DNA of 64,000 nucleotides. It comes from Litorivicinus sp. Its GTDB lineage: Bacteria; Pseudomonadota; Gammaproteobacteria; Pseudomonadales; Litorivicinaceae. How positions within the stretch are numbered: the stretch's first letter is position 1; every line of letters begins with the position of its first letter. A program made the translations under genes and the position numbers. Positions 36,510 to 46,980 of this stretch are shown here, in pieces. The notes beneath the pieces are model-generated. The model was not told where the DNA came from. It was given only the letters and a program-made list of their open reading frames with translations, and did no database searches. The stretch is from the NCBI GenBank assembly GCA_028339155.1, contig JAOLBK010000003.1, positions 1 to 64,000 of the forward strand, read 5' to 3'.

Positions 36510-39183
36510 ACCAGCTTGGCCCTATCCCAACGTCAACCACTAAAGGAACTGCCAGGACCGCGGCAGATTCCATCTCATCACGGATCAGTTTTTTGGCAAC
36601 CTCAATAACGTCATCGCGCACCTCAAATACTAGTTCATCGTGCACTTGAAGCAACAAATTACAAGCGATCTTGGATGCCTGAAGCGCAGTGTCAACTCGG
36701 AGCATTGCACGCTTGATAATGTCTGCCGCAGTTCCCTGCATTGGCGCATTGATTGCTGCACGCTCAGCGGCCTGACGGACTTGCACTTGTTGTGCTCTAA
36801 TGTCTGGAAGGTGAAGGCGTCGTCCGAAAACAGTCTCCACGAAACCCTCATCGAACGCCCTCGCTCTAGTGGACTCCATGTATGCTTTGACACCAGGATA
36901 GCGCTCAAAATATGTGTCAATATAACGCGCGGCCTCAGCGCGCTCAATTCCTATCTGACGGGACAACCCAAAAGCACTCATTCCATAAATCAGACCAAAG
37001 TTGATCGCTTTCGCCCTCCTTCGTTGTTCATCAGTAACAAATATCGGTTCCGTACCAAATACCTCAGAAGCCGTAACTCTGTGGATATCATCGCCCCGAG
37101 CAAAAGCCTCTATTAAGGTCCGATCACCAGACAAATGCGCCATGATTCGTAGCTCGATCTGCGAGTAATCCGCTGCCACCACGAACCATCCCTTTGGCGC
37201 CACAAATGCTTTACGAATTCGACGACCCTCTTCCGATCGAATCGGAATGTTTTGTAGATTCGGGTCAGATGAGGACAACCGTCCGGTGGACGTCACGGCC
37301 TGATGAAAGGATGTGTGAATTCGACCATCGGCCGGATCACATTCCTCCGGAAGCCGATCAGTATAAGTTCCTTTAAGCTTTGAAAGGCTTCGATGTTCGA
37401 TCAAAATTTTTGGCAACGGATAATCAAGAGCGAGCTCTGAAAGAACTTCTTCATTGGTAGATGGCGAACCTTTTGGTGTCTTTTTAAGAACCGGAAGTTG
37501 CAATTCATCAAACAAAATTTCTTGTAATTGTTTTGGGCTGGCCAAATTAAATGATCGGCCCGCTAATTTGTGTGCGTCTTGCTCCAAGATATCCAACCGA
37601 TCACCAAGTGATTTAGACTGCTGGACTAAAATACTCGAATCAATCAAAGCACCATGATTCTCCATATCACGAAGTACCTGCATGACTGGCAACTCTAATT
37701 CTTTGTACAGCGACAACAGTTGAGGCTTTTCGGAAAGTCTCTTAATAAATAGTGAATATAATCGCAGCGTAATATCAGCGTCTTCTGCCGCATAGTGACT
37801 GGCCACCTCAATCGGAATCTCTGCGAATCCGATTTGCTTAGAGCCTTTGCCACAGATCGACTCATAACTTTGAGTATCTACACCCAAATATCGCGTCGCT
37901 AAGCTGGTCATATTGTGCCGACTGCCGCTCGAATCCAGCACATAGCTCATTAACATTGTATCGGCAATCCGGCATCGCGGCTCAAGCCCAAGATTTTCAA
38001 GAACGGTCAAATCATATTTTAAGTTATGCCCAATCATAGTGCACTCAGGATCGCCCATCAGATCGGACAGCGACCGCAAAAGCTTCGTGATGTCCAATTG
38101 CTCACCTTCATGATGGCCGACCGGGATATAGCATGCCTTACCAAGCACATATGACAAAGACACTCCCACCAATTGCGCATGCCGGGACACTAAAGAAGTG
38201 GTCTCCGTATCCAATGAGAATATTTTAGCTTTTCGACAAGCTTGAACCCACTGCGTCAAGTCCTCAGGTCTTTGTATCAATACATAATCAGTAGCGGGCT
38301 TCTCGGGGACTGGACTTGATTCAGCTTTTTTCGGCAAAGCCTGAAGGAAGCGCAAAAACTGGTTCATCTCTAGACTGGCATAAAGTGTTTTGAGAGCCTC
38401 AAAATCTGGTGGAGATCGGTATAGGTCCTCAAGTTTAATCGGCAATTTACAGTCGGTCTTTATGGTTACCAAATCCCGCGATAGCGGCAAAACATGCAGA
38501 TTTGCACGCAGAGTTTCACCTATTTTGCCAGCAATAGCGCCTGCATTCTCAATAACACCATCAAGATTTCCATGCGCATTAAGCCACTTAGCCGCAGTCT
38601 TAGGACCACACTTTGGAATCCCTGGCACATTGTCTACAGCGTCTCCTGTCAAAGCCAAAAAATCGATCATTAGTTTTGGCGGAACGCCAAATTTCTCATG
38701 AACACCAAGTGGGGAAAGAATACTATTAGTCATGGTATTCACTAAGGTGACACGCTCAGTTACCAATTGCGCCAAATCTTTATCACCGGTAGAGATCAAT
38801 ACATCTTCGCCCGCCGCCGCCGCCTGTTGAGCAATGGTTCCAATAACGTCATCCGCTTCGACACCAGAAACAGCCAATAGCGGGTATCCCAGAGCTTGAA
38901 CGATTCGATGCAACGGCTCCACTTGCTGTCTCAGCTCATCCGGCATTTTCTCTCTGTTAGCTTTGTATTCGGCATACATCTCATCACGAAACGTTTTACC
39001 AGGCGCATCAAAAACAATTACCATTCTTTCAGCCTGCGTTGTCTCCGCAAGTTTATTCAACATCGAAATTACACCACGAATTGCCCCAACGGGTTGACCT
39101 TCGCTAGTTGTAAGCGGGGGAAGCGCATGAAAAGCACGATAGAGGTATGACGAACCATCAACAAGTACCAGAGGTGCAGACAT
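36496..39183 (-). CDS. polA: DNA polymerase I
   Basis: Repair and Okazaki-fragment polymerase. 895 aa with all three activities recognisable: 5' nuclease (residues about 1-290; VDGSSYLYRAFHALPP, GVEADDVIGTIA), 3'-5' proofreading domain (about 305-490; SLDTETTSLVSR with DxE, GHNLKYDLTVLE, AAEDADITLRLY), and polymerase (about 500-895; motif A VAADYSQIELRIMAHLSGD, motif B RRAKAINFGLIYGMS, motif C QVHDELVFEV). Proofreading residues appear intact. Divergent from thrB. Confidence 0.98.
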   Translation of the reverse strand: MSAPLVLVDGSSYLYRAFHALPPLTTSEGQPVGAIRGVISMLNKLAETTQAERMVIVFDAPGKTFRDEMYAEYKANREKMPDELRQQVEPLHRIVQALGYPLLAVSGVEADDVIGTIAQQAAAAGEDVLISTGDKDLAQLVTERVTLVNTMTNSILSPLGVHEKFGVPPKLMIDFLALTGDAVDNVPGIPKCGPKTAAKWLNAHGNLDGVIENAGAIAGKIGETLRANLHVLPLSRDLVTIKTDCKLPIKLEDLYRSPPDFEALKTLYASLEMNQFLRFLQALPKKAESSPVPEKPATDYVLIQRPEDLTQWVQACRKAKIFSLDTETTSLVSRHAQLVGVSLSYVLGKACYIPVGHHEGEQLDITKLLRSLSDLMGDPECTMIGHNLKYDLTVLENLGLEPRCRIADTMLMSYVLDSSGSRHNMTSLATRYLGVDTQSYESICGKGSKQIGFAEIPIEVASHYAAEDADITLRLYSLFIKRLSEKPQLLSLYKELELPVMQVLRDMENHGALIDSSILVQQSKSLGDRLDILEQDAHKLAGRSFNLASPKQLQEILFDELQLPVLKKTPKGSPSTNEEVLSELALDYPLPKILIEHRSLSKLKGTYTDRLPEECDPADGRIHTSFHQAVTSTGRLSSSDPNLQNIPIRSEEGRRIRKAFVAPKGWFVVAADYSQIELRIMAHLSGDRTLIEAFARGDDIHRVTASEVFGTEPIFVTDEQRRRAKAINFGLIYGMSAFGLSRQIGIERAEAARYIDTYFERYPGVKAYMESTRARAFDEGFVETVFGRRLHLPDIRAQQVQVRQAAERAAINAPMQGTAADIIKRAMLRVDTALQASKIACNLLLQVHDELVFEVRDDVIEVAKKLIRDEMESAAVLAVPLVVDVGIGPSWFEAH

Positions 39184-39251
39184 TAAGACTCCTGAGTGTG
39201 TCCGTTTTGAAATTGTAGGGGCATAATACCGCGCTTAGACAGGATGCGGCG

Positions 39252-40217
39252 ATGAGTGTTTACACCGAACTGACTTTGCAGGAACTGCAAATGTTTACGA
39301 ATCAATTTGATCTTGGGCATTTGAAGGCCTTTAAAGGCGTTGAGGCCGGGGTCGAAAACACAACATATTTTGTCTCTTTAACAAACCAAGAGACTGTTCT
39401 TCAAATATTCGAAGAACAAGGCTTCGAGGAAATTCCATTTTTCGTCGAACTCAACAGACGACTGGGCCACGACGGCGTGCCAGTCGCTACCCCAATCGCC
39501 AATATAAATGGCGAGCGTTTATTCACACTTAAGCAAAAACCAGCAGTGTTGTATCCAAGACTTAAGGGGTCTCCTCTTACATCGCCCAATCCGCATGCAT
39601 GCAATCAAATTGGAAAAATGCTCGGGCGGATGCACATTGCCTCCATACAATATAAGGACCTTAAGCGTGAAAATCACCGCTGGAATCTTTGGTGGGAAAG
39701 TAATGTGAGCCGTGTCTTGAACTTGGTTCAAGACAATTATCAGCAACTTTTAATTGATCAAATTACGCGATCAAAACCATTTATTAATATGGCTAAAAAG
39801 TTACCCAATGGCATTATTCATGGAGACTTATTCGTCGATAATGTTCTGTTTGACGGTGACACACTTGCTGGAATCATCGATTTCTACAATGCATGCAACG
39901 GAGCCTTTATATTTGACTTAGCTATCGCTGTTAATGACTGGTGCTCTGGCCCAGACGGACGCTTAATTAATGACTCCACTAAATCACTGGTGGCTGGTTA
40001 TCAAGAGGAACGAGCATTAACAGATGATGAGCTCAGCATCTGGGCACTTGCGTTGGAGACAGCTGCTTTACGTTTCTGGATGCTTCGGCTAGTTGCACTG
40101 GCTAGGAAACGTGAAGGCGGACCAAAGGCTCCGCCCCACGTCAAGGATCCGAATGACTTCCTGGCGATTTTATTGGCTAGGCGCTCAGACCCTCAATGCG
40201 ATCTGATCTCAAACTAA
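39252..40217 (+). CDS. thrB: Homoserine kinase, APH-fold type
   Basis: Phosphorylates homoserine in threonine synthesis. 321 aa protein of the aminoglycoside-phosphotransferase/choline-kinase fold (the ThrB type found in pseudomonads, not the GHMP type of E. coli). Visible: FKGVEAGVENTTYFVS near the N-terminus, the catalytic loop GIIHGDLFVDNVLFDGD, and IIDFYNACNGAFIFDLAIAVNDW for metal binding. It overlaps the MATE gene start by 22 nt. Position beside polA is also as in Pseudomonas. Confidence 0.92.
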   Translation: MSVYTELTLQELQMFTNQFDLGHLKAFKGVEAGVENTTYFVSLTNQETVLQIFEEQGFEEIPFFVELNRRLGHDGVPVATPIANINGERLFTLKQKPAVLYPRLKGSPLTSPNPHACNQIGKMLGRMHIASIQYKDLKRENHRWNLWWESNVSRVLNLVQDNYQQLLIDQITRSKPFINMAKKLPNGIIHGDLFVDNVLFDGDTLAGIIDFYNACNGAFIFDLAIAVNDWCSGPDGRLINDSTKSLVAGYQEERALTDDELSIWALALETAALRFWMLRLVALARKREGGPKAPPHVKDPNDFLAILLARRSDPQCDLISN

Positions 40218-41539
40218 TCCCAGCTATTCGGAGTCTCTGGACTCTGGCATGGCCGCTCATTATTGCAAACAGCGCGATACCCCTTCTTGGGTTAGCTGAT
40301 GCCGCCATTGCAGGACACTTAGACAACGTTAGCTACCTAGCTTCCGTCACGGTCGGCGCAGGACTATTTTCTATATTCTTTGGTAGTTTCTCGTTTCTCC
40401 GCATGGGAACAACCGGACTAGTTGCGCAAGCCGAAGGACGGGCCGACGATCACGAAAGCTTGCGAATACTCTTCAACGCCATGCTACTCGGCCTATTCCT
40501 AGGTATAGGATTGACAGGATGCTCGTGGTATCTGATCGAGCCAGCTATTAACCTTGCTGACCCAGCCGATTCATTAATTGAACCACTCAACCAGTATCTT
40601 AAAATCCGTCTCTTTAGTGCACCCGCCACGCTGGTGACGTACGCACTAACTGGTTGGTTTATTGGGCGCGGCGAGACCAAGGTAGCGCTCTATCTGGCCT
40701 TGGGAATTAACACCCTAAATATTGCCCTGAATTACATACTCGCCATCAGATTTGAACTCAACAGTAACGGTATTGCACTCGGTACCCTAATAGCCGAATA
40801 CATCGGCGTAATATATGGACTCATGTGGCTTTTAAGGATCACAGAAAACGGGGCTCTCTTACAAACAGCAGTAATGAAATGGAAAACGCTGCGGACCCTA
40901 ATGAAAGTGAACGCGCCCCTCTGGATGAGAACAATTGCCCTACAATCAGTCTTTGTTAGTTTATCGATTTTTGCGGCACGAATTGGTCCTAATGAGGCAG
41001 CCTCGATAGGCCTGTTCTTGATTTTACTTAGTGCGGCGTCCTACGCCTTGGATGGCCTAGCCTATGCCTCCGAAATTGAAGCAGGGCAATCAAAAGGCCA
41101 GAAGAACTTTTCCAGGTTCATAAATAGTTTATGGGCAGGAGTTCTACTGACATTCGGCACTGCTCTTTCAATCATCGCTCTGGTGGAATTTTTTGGGCCC
41201 GACTTACTGGGACTTTTAACCGATCACGAGACCGTCATTGCTTCTACATCATCTCTTCTAACGTGGTTCAGATGGGTATTATTAATACTATGCTTTTCTT
41301 ACTGGCTAGACGGTGTCTTTATAGGGCTAACCCGGTCATGGGATATGTGCAGCACCATGTTTCTATCCGTGGGGTTTGGATGGGTAGGCGCCCTTTGGAT
41401 CATTGGATCGCAACATATCGACGATTTATTTAAAGCATTACTAATTTTTGCTGTGCTTCGCTCGATTTCTTTAGGCTTACGCCTTCCATCAGTGATCAGA
41501 GATCTTAAAACCCCGAATCATCCAAAATTAGTCGAATAG
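40196..41539 (+). CDS. dinF: MATE-family efflux transporter (DinF-like)
   Basis: Inner-membrane cation-coupled exporter. 447 aa with about twelve hydrophobic spans in two homologous halves. N-terminal LAWPLIIANSAIPLLGLADAAIAGHL and FLRMGTTGLVAQAEGR are typical of the DinF branch. The substrate is unknown. It overlaps thrB at its start and the convergent zinc-ribbon gene by 35 nt at its end. Confidence 0.88.
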   Translation: MRSDLKLIPAIRSLWTLAWPLIIANSAIPLLGLADAAIAGHLDNVSYLASVTVGAGLFSIFFGSFSFLRMGTTGLVAQAEGRADDHESLRILFNAMLLGLFLGIGLTGCSWYLIEPAINLADPADSLIEPLNQYLKIRLFSAPATLVTYALTGWFIGRGETKVALYLALGINTLNIALNYILAIRFELNSNGIALGTLIAEYIGVIYGLMWLLRITENGALLQTAVMKWKTLRTLMKVNAPLWMRTIALQSVFVSLSIFAARIGPNEAASIGLFLILLSAASYALDGLAYASEIEAGQSKGQKNFSRFINSLWAGVLLTFGTALSIIALVEFFGPDLLGLLTDHETVIASTSSLLTWFRWVLLILCFSYWLDGVFIGLTRSWDMCSTMFLSVGFGWVGALWIIGSQHIDDLFKALLIFAVLRSISLGLRLPSVIRDLKTPNHPKLVE

Positions 41540-41750
41540 GTTTCACGTCTTCGTCAAACACAGGATCAGCATAATTAACTCGGGTCGGCAATTCTGCATC
41601 ACTATTTCCAGTTGTAAGTACTTCTTCGTTTCCGCAAGCGACGCACTCCCGGTGCATTAGACGAGCGTCAAGATCCTCCCAAGCACGGATCTTATCTTGC
41701 TGGCTGCAGTGCTGACACACGGCGCCAGCGATAAAGCGCTTCACCGCCAT
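41505..41750 (-). CDS. yheV: YheV-like small zinc-ribbon protein
   Basis: 81 aa from ATG 41750, preceded by AGGAG; the open frame extends 23 codons upstream but without support. MAVKRFIAGAVC begins the family pattern, and CQHC and CVAC provide four cysteines for one zinc ion. The function of this family is not established. The 5' region is divergent from the carbonic-anhydrase-like gene. Confidence 0.8.
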   Translation of the reverse strand: MAVKRFIAGAVCQHCSQQDKIRAWEDLDARLMHRECVACGNEEVLTTGNSDAELPTRVNYADPVFDEDVKPIRLILDDSGF

Positions 41751-41811
41751 ATTGACTCCTGTCGGTCGAAAGGAAATAGTATACCGGATATATAACCAGT
41801 GAAGAGTGGCC

Positions 41812-42348
41812 ATGTGCATCCGATCATATAAAGAACATCAGCCTGAAATTCATGAGTCGGTCTGGATCGACCCCTCCGCTGTAGTCATCGGCAATGTAAA
41901 ATTAGAGAAGGACGTGTCAGTATGGCCCCATGTCACGATCCGCGGCGATGTCAACAGCATAACAGTTGGACACCTTACAAACATTCAAGATGGCGCTGTT
42001 TTGCATTGTACCCACGATGGCCCTTATACAACCGGAGGCAAAAGCTTAGTTGTTGGAAGCCAGGTGACGATCGGCCACCAAGCTTGCCTACATGGATGCA
42101 CGATAGGCAACAACGTTCTAATCGGAATCAGTGCCATTGTCCTCGATGGTGCAATTATTGAAGATTTCGTAATGCTTGGTGCAGGAAGTATAGTGCCGCC
42201 GGGCAAAGTGCTCGAATCTGGCTATCTCTATGTAGGGTCTCCAGCAAAAATGTCTCGGCCTCTCAAAGACTCTGAAAAAGAAGCATTAAGCTACTCTGCT
42301 ACGCACTATCGAGCACTGGCCATAGAGCACGAAAAAGTAACTGGTTAG
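41812..42348 (+). CDS. yrdA: Gamma carbonic anhydrase family protein (YrdA-like)
   Basis: 178 aa left-handed beta-helix (hexapeptide repeat) protein. The three metal-ligand histidines are visible in [19 protein letters not shown]; the repeat runs from [24 protein letters not shown] to GAGSIVPPG. Whether it is an active anhydrase is not known for YrdA-type proteins. ATG 41812 was preferred to GTG 41806, but neither has a clear ribosome site. Convergent with purE, sharing TTAG as both stops. Confidence 0.88.
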   Translation: MCIRSYKEHQPEIHESVWIDPSAVVIGNVKLEKDVSVWPHVTIRGDVNSITVGHLTNIQDGAVLHCTHDGPYTTGGKSLVVGSQVTIGHQACLHGCTIGNNVLIGISAIVLDGAIIEDFVMLGAGSIVPPGKVLESGYLYVGSPAKMSRPLKDSEKEALSYSATHYRALAIEHEKVTG

Positions 42349-42839
42349 TCAGCAGCCTGTTCCACATTTTTTGCTTTTTCCATAACTTGATCTGCTAGAT
42401 CTAGCTTATACCGAGCGATTTGATCTCGTAAAGCGGGGTTCGCTGTGGCAATAATTTGTGCAGCTAAGAGGCCAGCATTATACGCACCATTAATCGCAAC
42501 GGTGGCAACCGGAACTCCCTTAGGCATTTGTACAATAGACATGAGACTATCTTGCCCATTCAGACAAGTTGCGACAATAGGGACACCAATAACTGGCAAT
42601 TCGGTTACGGCCGCCACCATGCCAGGCAAATGCGCTGCTCCACCAGCACCTGCAATGATAACATCTAGCCCTCTGTCCCGAGCCGTTTTTGCGTATTCCA
42701 TCAATCGATCCGGTGTTCGGTGAGCCGACACTACCGTAGCTTCTACCGGAACACCAAGCGACTTCAAGGCATCAATTGCCGCCTCCATCACCGGCCAATC
42801 CGAATCCGACCCCATGATAACGCCAACTTTTGCTGTCAT
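42345..42839 (-). CDS. purE: N5-carboxyaminoimidazole ribonucleotide mutase
   Basis: Purine synthesis step converting N5-CAIR to CAIR. 164 aa. [25 protein letters not shown] with the active-site histidine, and [17 protein letters not shown] are typical of class I PurE. The ATG overlaps the purK stop (ATGA), so the two consecutive enzymes are made together. Confidence 0.97.
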   Translation of the reverse strand: MTAKVGVIMGSDSDWPVMEAAIDALKSLGVPVEATVVSAHRTPDRLMEYAKTARDRGLDVIIAGAGGAAHLPGMVAAVTELPVIGVPIVATCLNGQDSLMSIVQMPKGVPVATVAINGAYNAGLLAAQIIATANPALRDQIARYKLDLADQVMEKAKNVEQAAD

Positions 42840-43990
42840 AGCGGATATTCTCCTCGAATAGTAAGTCGATTCTGAAAGGATTGGAGGCGCGAGATGAGCA
42901 TTTCTGAATCAACTCCAATTAGCGTGACGTGGCCCATTTTTCGGCCGGGCCGACAATGTGACTTCCCGTATAAATGCACATGCACATCCTCAAGTTCACA
43001 TAGCGCATCCAGCCCATCAATCATTGGTGCACCGGAGAACCCTTCTGCACCAACCAAATTAATGGTCAAAGCGTGTCCGCGCAATTTCGTACTTCCAAGC
43101 GGCAGATCAAGGCAGGCGCGCAATTGATTTTCAAACTGACTGGTAACACAAGCTTCGATAGTGTGATGCCCGGAATTGTGGGCACGAGGGGCTATTTCAT
43201 TCACTAAAAGATCACCCTCACCAGTAAGAAAAAATTCTACGCCAAACAACCCCGCTGTCCCAAATGACCGCACTGTTTGCTCTGCCAATAATTGTGCTTT
43301 CTTCGCCGTTTCCAGATCGATGCGTGCAGGTGCAAGTAAATAATCTAATAAATTTAGCTTTGGGTTGACTACCATTTCAACCGGATCGTATGACACCATC
43401 TCGCCCGAAGCTCGGCATGCAACCATTACCGCAAGTTCAATCGAATTTGGAACAAACTCTTCAATAAAAGTCGGAACTCTTAATCGCTTAGACCAATCTT
43501 CTTTTGAACGGATAACATGAACACCGCGACCATCGTAGCCACCAATATTTGCCTTTTGCACACACGGCAAGCCGAATGCTTGCACTGTTGAAAAATCAGC
43601 TGCTTCTGACAAACCAATAAAAGGAGAGGTAGGAATCTCATAAGTCTGAAAATGCTTTTTTTGTTTAAACTTATTCTGAATTAATTGAACCGCTTTTGGC
43701 GAAGGAACCATCTTTTTACCGCGGTTAGACAATGTCATCAAGATGTCAGCACCAACATCCTCTAGATCAAAAGTAATGATATCAGAGTCGTCGCACAGGG
43801 CTTCCAAAGCAGCAGGATCATGCAAGGCACCCTCAATTTGATGAGAAGACACCTGCCCGGCCGGACACAATGGCTCCGGATCGAGAATCGTTAACGAAAC
43901 ATTATGCGCATTACATGCTGGCGCGAGCATTCGCGCCAATTGGCCCCCGCCAACAACACCCAATCGGGCTAGAGGTAGTTTGTGGATCAT
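42836..43990 (-). CDS. purK: N5-carboxyaminoimidazole ribonucleotide synthase
   Basis: ATP-grasp ligase that carboxylates AIR. 384 aa. N-terminal [15 protein letters not shown], then the ATP-grasp region ([35 protein letters not shown]) and [18 protein letters not shown] near the C-terminus. First gene of the purK-purE pair; a 35-40 nt spacer separates it from aroE upstream. Confidence 0.97.
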   Translation of the reverse strand: MIHKLPLARLGVVGGGQLARMLAPACNAHNVSLTILDPEPLCPAGQVSSHQIEGALHDPAALEALCDDSDIITFDLEDVGADILMTLSNRGKKMVPSPKAVQLIQNKFKQKKHFQTYEIPTSPFIGLSEAADFSTVQAFGLPCVQKANIGGYDGRGVHVIRSKEDWSKRLRVPTFIEEFVPNSIELAVMVACRASGEMVSYDPVEMVVNPKLNLLDYLLAPARIDLETAKKAQLLAEQTVRSFGTAGLFGVEFFLTGEGDLLVNEIAPRAHNSGHHTIEACVTSQFENQLRACLDLPLGSTKLRGHALTINLVGAEGFSGAPMIDGLDALCELEDVHVHLYGKSHCRPGRKMGHVTLIGVDSEMLISRLQSFQNRLTIRGEYPL

Positions 43991-44031
43991 AAGCCAACAT
44001 CACAAAAGGATTATAGTATATCAGAGGCACT

Positions 44032-44853
44032 TTAATTTTCCGATGCGCGCCCAAAATCGCTGAGTTGAGAAAAAGGATCCGGAGATACCCCTGTCCAAAG
44101 CTCAAAGGCTCGAGCCGCCTGGCTCAGCAGCATTCCGAGACCATCCGATCGATGCGCCGTCAGAGGACGGCACATCCGTAAAAAAGGCGTTTCTTGTGCG
44201 CCATAAATCAAGTCATAACAGGCGCCATTTGTATTCAAAATATGCTCATTTAATTCAATTTCAGCGCTTCCGGACAAACCCGCAGATATCCCATTTATTA
44301 CTAAATCAAAAGGTAAATCCAAATCATCCAAACAATCTAATCCAATACCACTTACTGGATGTCCAAATCGAGATGCCAAATTAACAGCTTTATCTTTTGA
44401 TCGATTGGCAATCACAATCTCCCGAGGTCTCCGTGATAATAACGGGCTGAGACAACCGGCAATAGCACCGCCAGCGCCTAAGATAAGAATCCTCAAACCT
44501 TCGGGCGACCAACCAAGTCGGTCCAAATCATCCAACAGCCCAAGACCGTCGGTATTATGCCCATAAAGATCTTGGCCGAACGGCATCAGTGTATTACAGG
44601 CACCCGCCACAAGGGCTTCTGCCGACAATTGACTGGCCATTTTAAAAGCTGACCACTTGTGCGGAACTGTAATATTTAGTCCATGGCCACCCGTTGCAAA
44701 AAAATCAGTTACAGCACGTGCGAAATCATCCTCAGAAACACGTACTTTCTCATAGCAGACATCCAGACCGGTTTCCTCCGCAAATCTGAGATGAATCGTC
44801 GGTGATTTAGAGTGTGCGACCGGATCTCCGAAGACAGCAAAACGATACTTCAT
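44032..44853 (-). CDS. aroE: Shikimate dehydrogenase
   Basis: NADPH-dependent enzyme of the shikimate pathway. 273 aa. [16 protein letters not shown] binds shikimate, [11 protein letters not shown] contains the catalytic lysine, [12 protein letters not shown] the catalytic aspartate, and [13 protein letters not shown] the cofactor loop. I chose ATG 44853 because it forms an ATGA overlap with the hemF stop; another ATG lies two codons earlier. Confidence 0.96.
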   Translation of the reverse strand: MKYRFAVFGDPVAHSKSPTIHLRFAEETGLDVCYEKVRVSEDDFARAVTDFFATGGHGLNITVPHKWSAFKMASQLSAEALVAGACNTLMPFGQDLYGHNTDGLGLLDDLDRLGWSPEGLRILILGAGGAIAGCLSPLLSRRPREIVIANRSKDKAVNLASRFGHPVSGIGLDCLDDLDLPFDLVINGISAGLSGSAEIELNEHILNTNGACYDLIYGAQETPFLRMCRPLTAHRSDGLGMLLSQAARAFELWTGVSPDPFSQLSDFGRASEN

Positions 44854-45746
44854 ACCCATTCCCTTGGCACAAGATATCGCTGCAGATTAGCCTCTAAGGA
44901 GTCCACGGGAGCTTCGTAGCCATATTCCCACCGAACCAAAGGTGGCATCGACATCAGAATCGACTCCGTACGACCACCACTTTGTAAGCCAAATAATGTT
45001 CCCCGGTCGTGTACAAGATTAAATTCCACATACCTACCGCGACGGTATAACTGAAACTCCCGCTGCTTAGCAGTATATTTATCAGCCTTCCGACGGGCGA
45101 CGATTGGTAAGTAGGCCGAAACAAATGAATTGCCAACAGCCTGCGTCAACTCGAAGCTTTTTTCGAAACCAAGCTCATTAAAATCATCGAAAAATAATCC
45201 ACCCACTCCCCGAGTTTCTTGTCGATGAGGTAAGTAAAAATAATCATCACAGTTCGCTTTAAAAATAGAATAATACTTCGAACCAAATGGGTCCAGCGCA
45301 CCCTTCGCGACTTGATGAAAATGACAACAATCTTTATCCACTGGATAAACAGGCGTCAAATCAAAACCGCCGCCAAACCACCATGTGGGCGATTTATTTT
45401 CGTTTTCTGCGCGAAAAAAGCGTACGTTAGCGTGCGCAATTGGAACGTGCGGATTTTTGGGGTGAATCACCACACTTACTCCCATAGCCTGCCACGAACA
45501 ACCGGATAATTCCGGACGCGCTGACGTAGCTGCGGGTGGCAATTTCTCGCCCCTTACATGACTAAATCCAATTCCAGCCTTCTCAAATACAGAGCCATTA
45601 GTCAGTACTCGCGAACGACCGCCACCACCTTCTTTCCGCGTCCATCGATCTTCGACAAACTGCGCATCAGGATCTTCCGTTTTTAAAGCGTCGAAAACCG
45701 AATCTTGCAATCTAATCAGGTAAGTTTTGACTGCATCAATGTTCAT
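44850..45746 (-). CDS. hemF: Oxygen-dependent coproporphyrinogen-III oxidase
   Basis: Aerobic decarboxylation of coproporphyrinogen III to protoporphyrinogen IX. 298 aa, the usual length. Signatures: [48 protein letters not shown], and [20 protein letters not shown]. It implies an oxygen-respiring cell, consistent with cytochrome c4. Together with hemB, hemC and hemD it covers most of the pathway; hemE, hemG/hemJ and hemH are not in the window. Confidence 0.97.
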   Translation of the reverse strand: MNIDAVKTYLIRLQDSVFDALKTEDPDAQFVEDRWTRKEGGGGRSRVLTNGSVFEKAGIGFSHVRGEKLPPAATSARPELSGCSWQAMGVSVVIHPKNPHVPIAHANVRFFRAENENKSPTWWFGGGFDLTPVYPVDKDCCHFHQVAKGALDPFGSKYYSIFKANCDDYFYLPHRQETRGVGGLFFDDFNELGFEKSFELTQAVGNSFVSAYLPIVARRKADKYTAKQREFQLYRRGRYVEFNLVHDRGTLFGLQSGGRTESILMSMPPLVRWEYGYEAPVDSLEANLQRYLVPREWV

Positions 45747-45757
45747 ATAATTCCTTG

Positions 45758-46303
45758 TTAACGGCGCAATAAAGCACCTGTCTTCATGTAACGGATCGTA
45801 CTCGGTTTCTGGTAACCCTGTGGTCTTGCCCTGCTAACGAAATCTAAATGCGTGCCCAACCGCACCATCACTTCATGCCGATGCATGCACGCCGGTCTTC
45901 CTGAGACATTCGCTGATGTTGAAATCAGGGGGCCAGTTCGATCCACTAATGCCTTAAGAAAAGGCATTGTTACTCGACGAACGGCTAAAGTTTCTCGACC
46001 TCCGGTCAAGAGATCTGGGCAATCTGGCGTCGCCGGGATAATCCAGGTCGAGGGTCGCCCGATTTCCGACATGGCTTCTGCTCTCACCCTACAACCATAC
46101 CAATTGGCTAACTCAGAAAATTCTTTAACAAGAATAATAAAGCCTTTTTCTGGAGCTCTTGTTTTGATGCGGATCACCCGATGCACAGCCTCAAAGTTAT
46201 TAAACTGACAAGAAAGCCCCCACACGCCCTCTGTAGGAATTGCAACCACACCACCAGAAACTATGACATTTGCCGTATTATTTAAATCTGAAAGACTTAT
46301 CAT
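45758..46303 (-). CDS. tsaC: Threonylcarbamoyl-AMP synthase TsaC
   Basis: Makes threonylcarbamoyl-adenylate for the t6A modification of tRNAs. 181 aa from ATG 46303, preceded by GGTGGAT; the longer frame to 46360 is not supported. YrdC-domain features: [17 protein letters not shown] near residue 15, [16 protein letters not shown], and [13 protein letters not shown]. It begins the tsaC-hemF-aroE run, which I recall from Pseudomonas. Confidence 0.93.
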   Translation of the reverse strand: MISLSDLNNTANVIVSGGVVAIPTEGVWGLSCQFNNFEAVHRVIRIKTRAPEKGFIILVKEFSELANWYGCRVRAEAMSEIGRPSTWIIPATPDCPDLLTGGRETLAVRRVTMPFLKALVDRTGPLISTSANVSGRPACMHRHEVMVRLGTHLDFVSRARPQGYQKPSTIRYMKTGALLRR

Positions 46304-46467
46304 GTAGTATCCACCGATACCCCTTGAGCATGCTAAACACCAAAGACTGCCGCGTCGCATAACCTCAAAAGAAAAATTACACGTAACATAATAACAGTTC
46401 CCAACGGTAGGGCTCCTACAAGACTTCGGTTACAATTTAAACCTTGAAAAATTTCTTGAGAGTCCAT

Positions 46468-46980
46468 ATGGCACTGAGACAAATTCTCGAATTTCCAGAT
46501 CTGAGACTACGCAAGGTCGCCAAGCCCGTTGCCGATGTCGATGATACAATCCGAAGACTTATCGATGATATGTTTGAAACTATGTACGAAGCTCAAGGCA
46601 TCGGACTAGCCGCAACACAAATCGATGTGCATTTGCGCGTGGTAGTCATCGACCTACAGAATGAAATCAACGAACCCTTGATAATGATTAACCCTGAATT
46701 CGAGGTTCTGACGCAAGAAATCGACGAAATGCAAGAAGGATGTCTTTCAGTCCCGGGAATATACGAAGTCGTAAAACGGCCAGAACATATTCGTGTTCGC
46801 GCTTTGAATCGGGTTGGCAATACATTCGAACTCGAAGCCTATGGACTTTTAGCTGTCTGCATTCAACATGAATGTGATCACCTAAACGGCAAACTATTCG
46901 TCGATCACTTATCAAACCTAAAGCGATCTCGGATCCGATCCAAACTAACTAAGCAAAAGCGTGCTGAGGCAGCCATTTAG
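46468..46980 (+). CDS. def: Peptide deformylase
   Basis: Metal hydrolase that removes the formyl group from new proteins. 170 aa from ATG 46468; the frame opens eight codons earlier with TTG. The three motifs are intact: [16 protein letters not shown] with the metal cysteine, and [10 protein letters not shown] with HExxH. The fmt ATG begins directly after its TAG, so def-fmt-rsmB-trkA-trkH form one unit. Confidence 0.97.
   Translation: MALRQILEFPDLRLRKVAKPVADVDDTIRRLIDDMFETMYEAQGIGLAATQIDVHLRVVVIDLQNEINEPLIMINPEFEVLTQEIDEMQEGCLSVPGIYEVVKRPEHIRVRALNRVGNTFELEAYGLLAVCIQHECDHLNGKLFVDHLSNLKRSRIRSKLTKQKRAEAAI

Noticed and set aside
36640-37116. 158-codon plus-strand ORF
   Set aside because: Antisense to the polymerase domain of polA, whose catalytic motifs are intact.
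39184-39251. Promoters in the polA-thrB spacer
   Set aside because: TATTAT and TAATAC hexamers exist but none has a -35 at a suitable distance.
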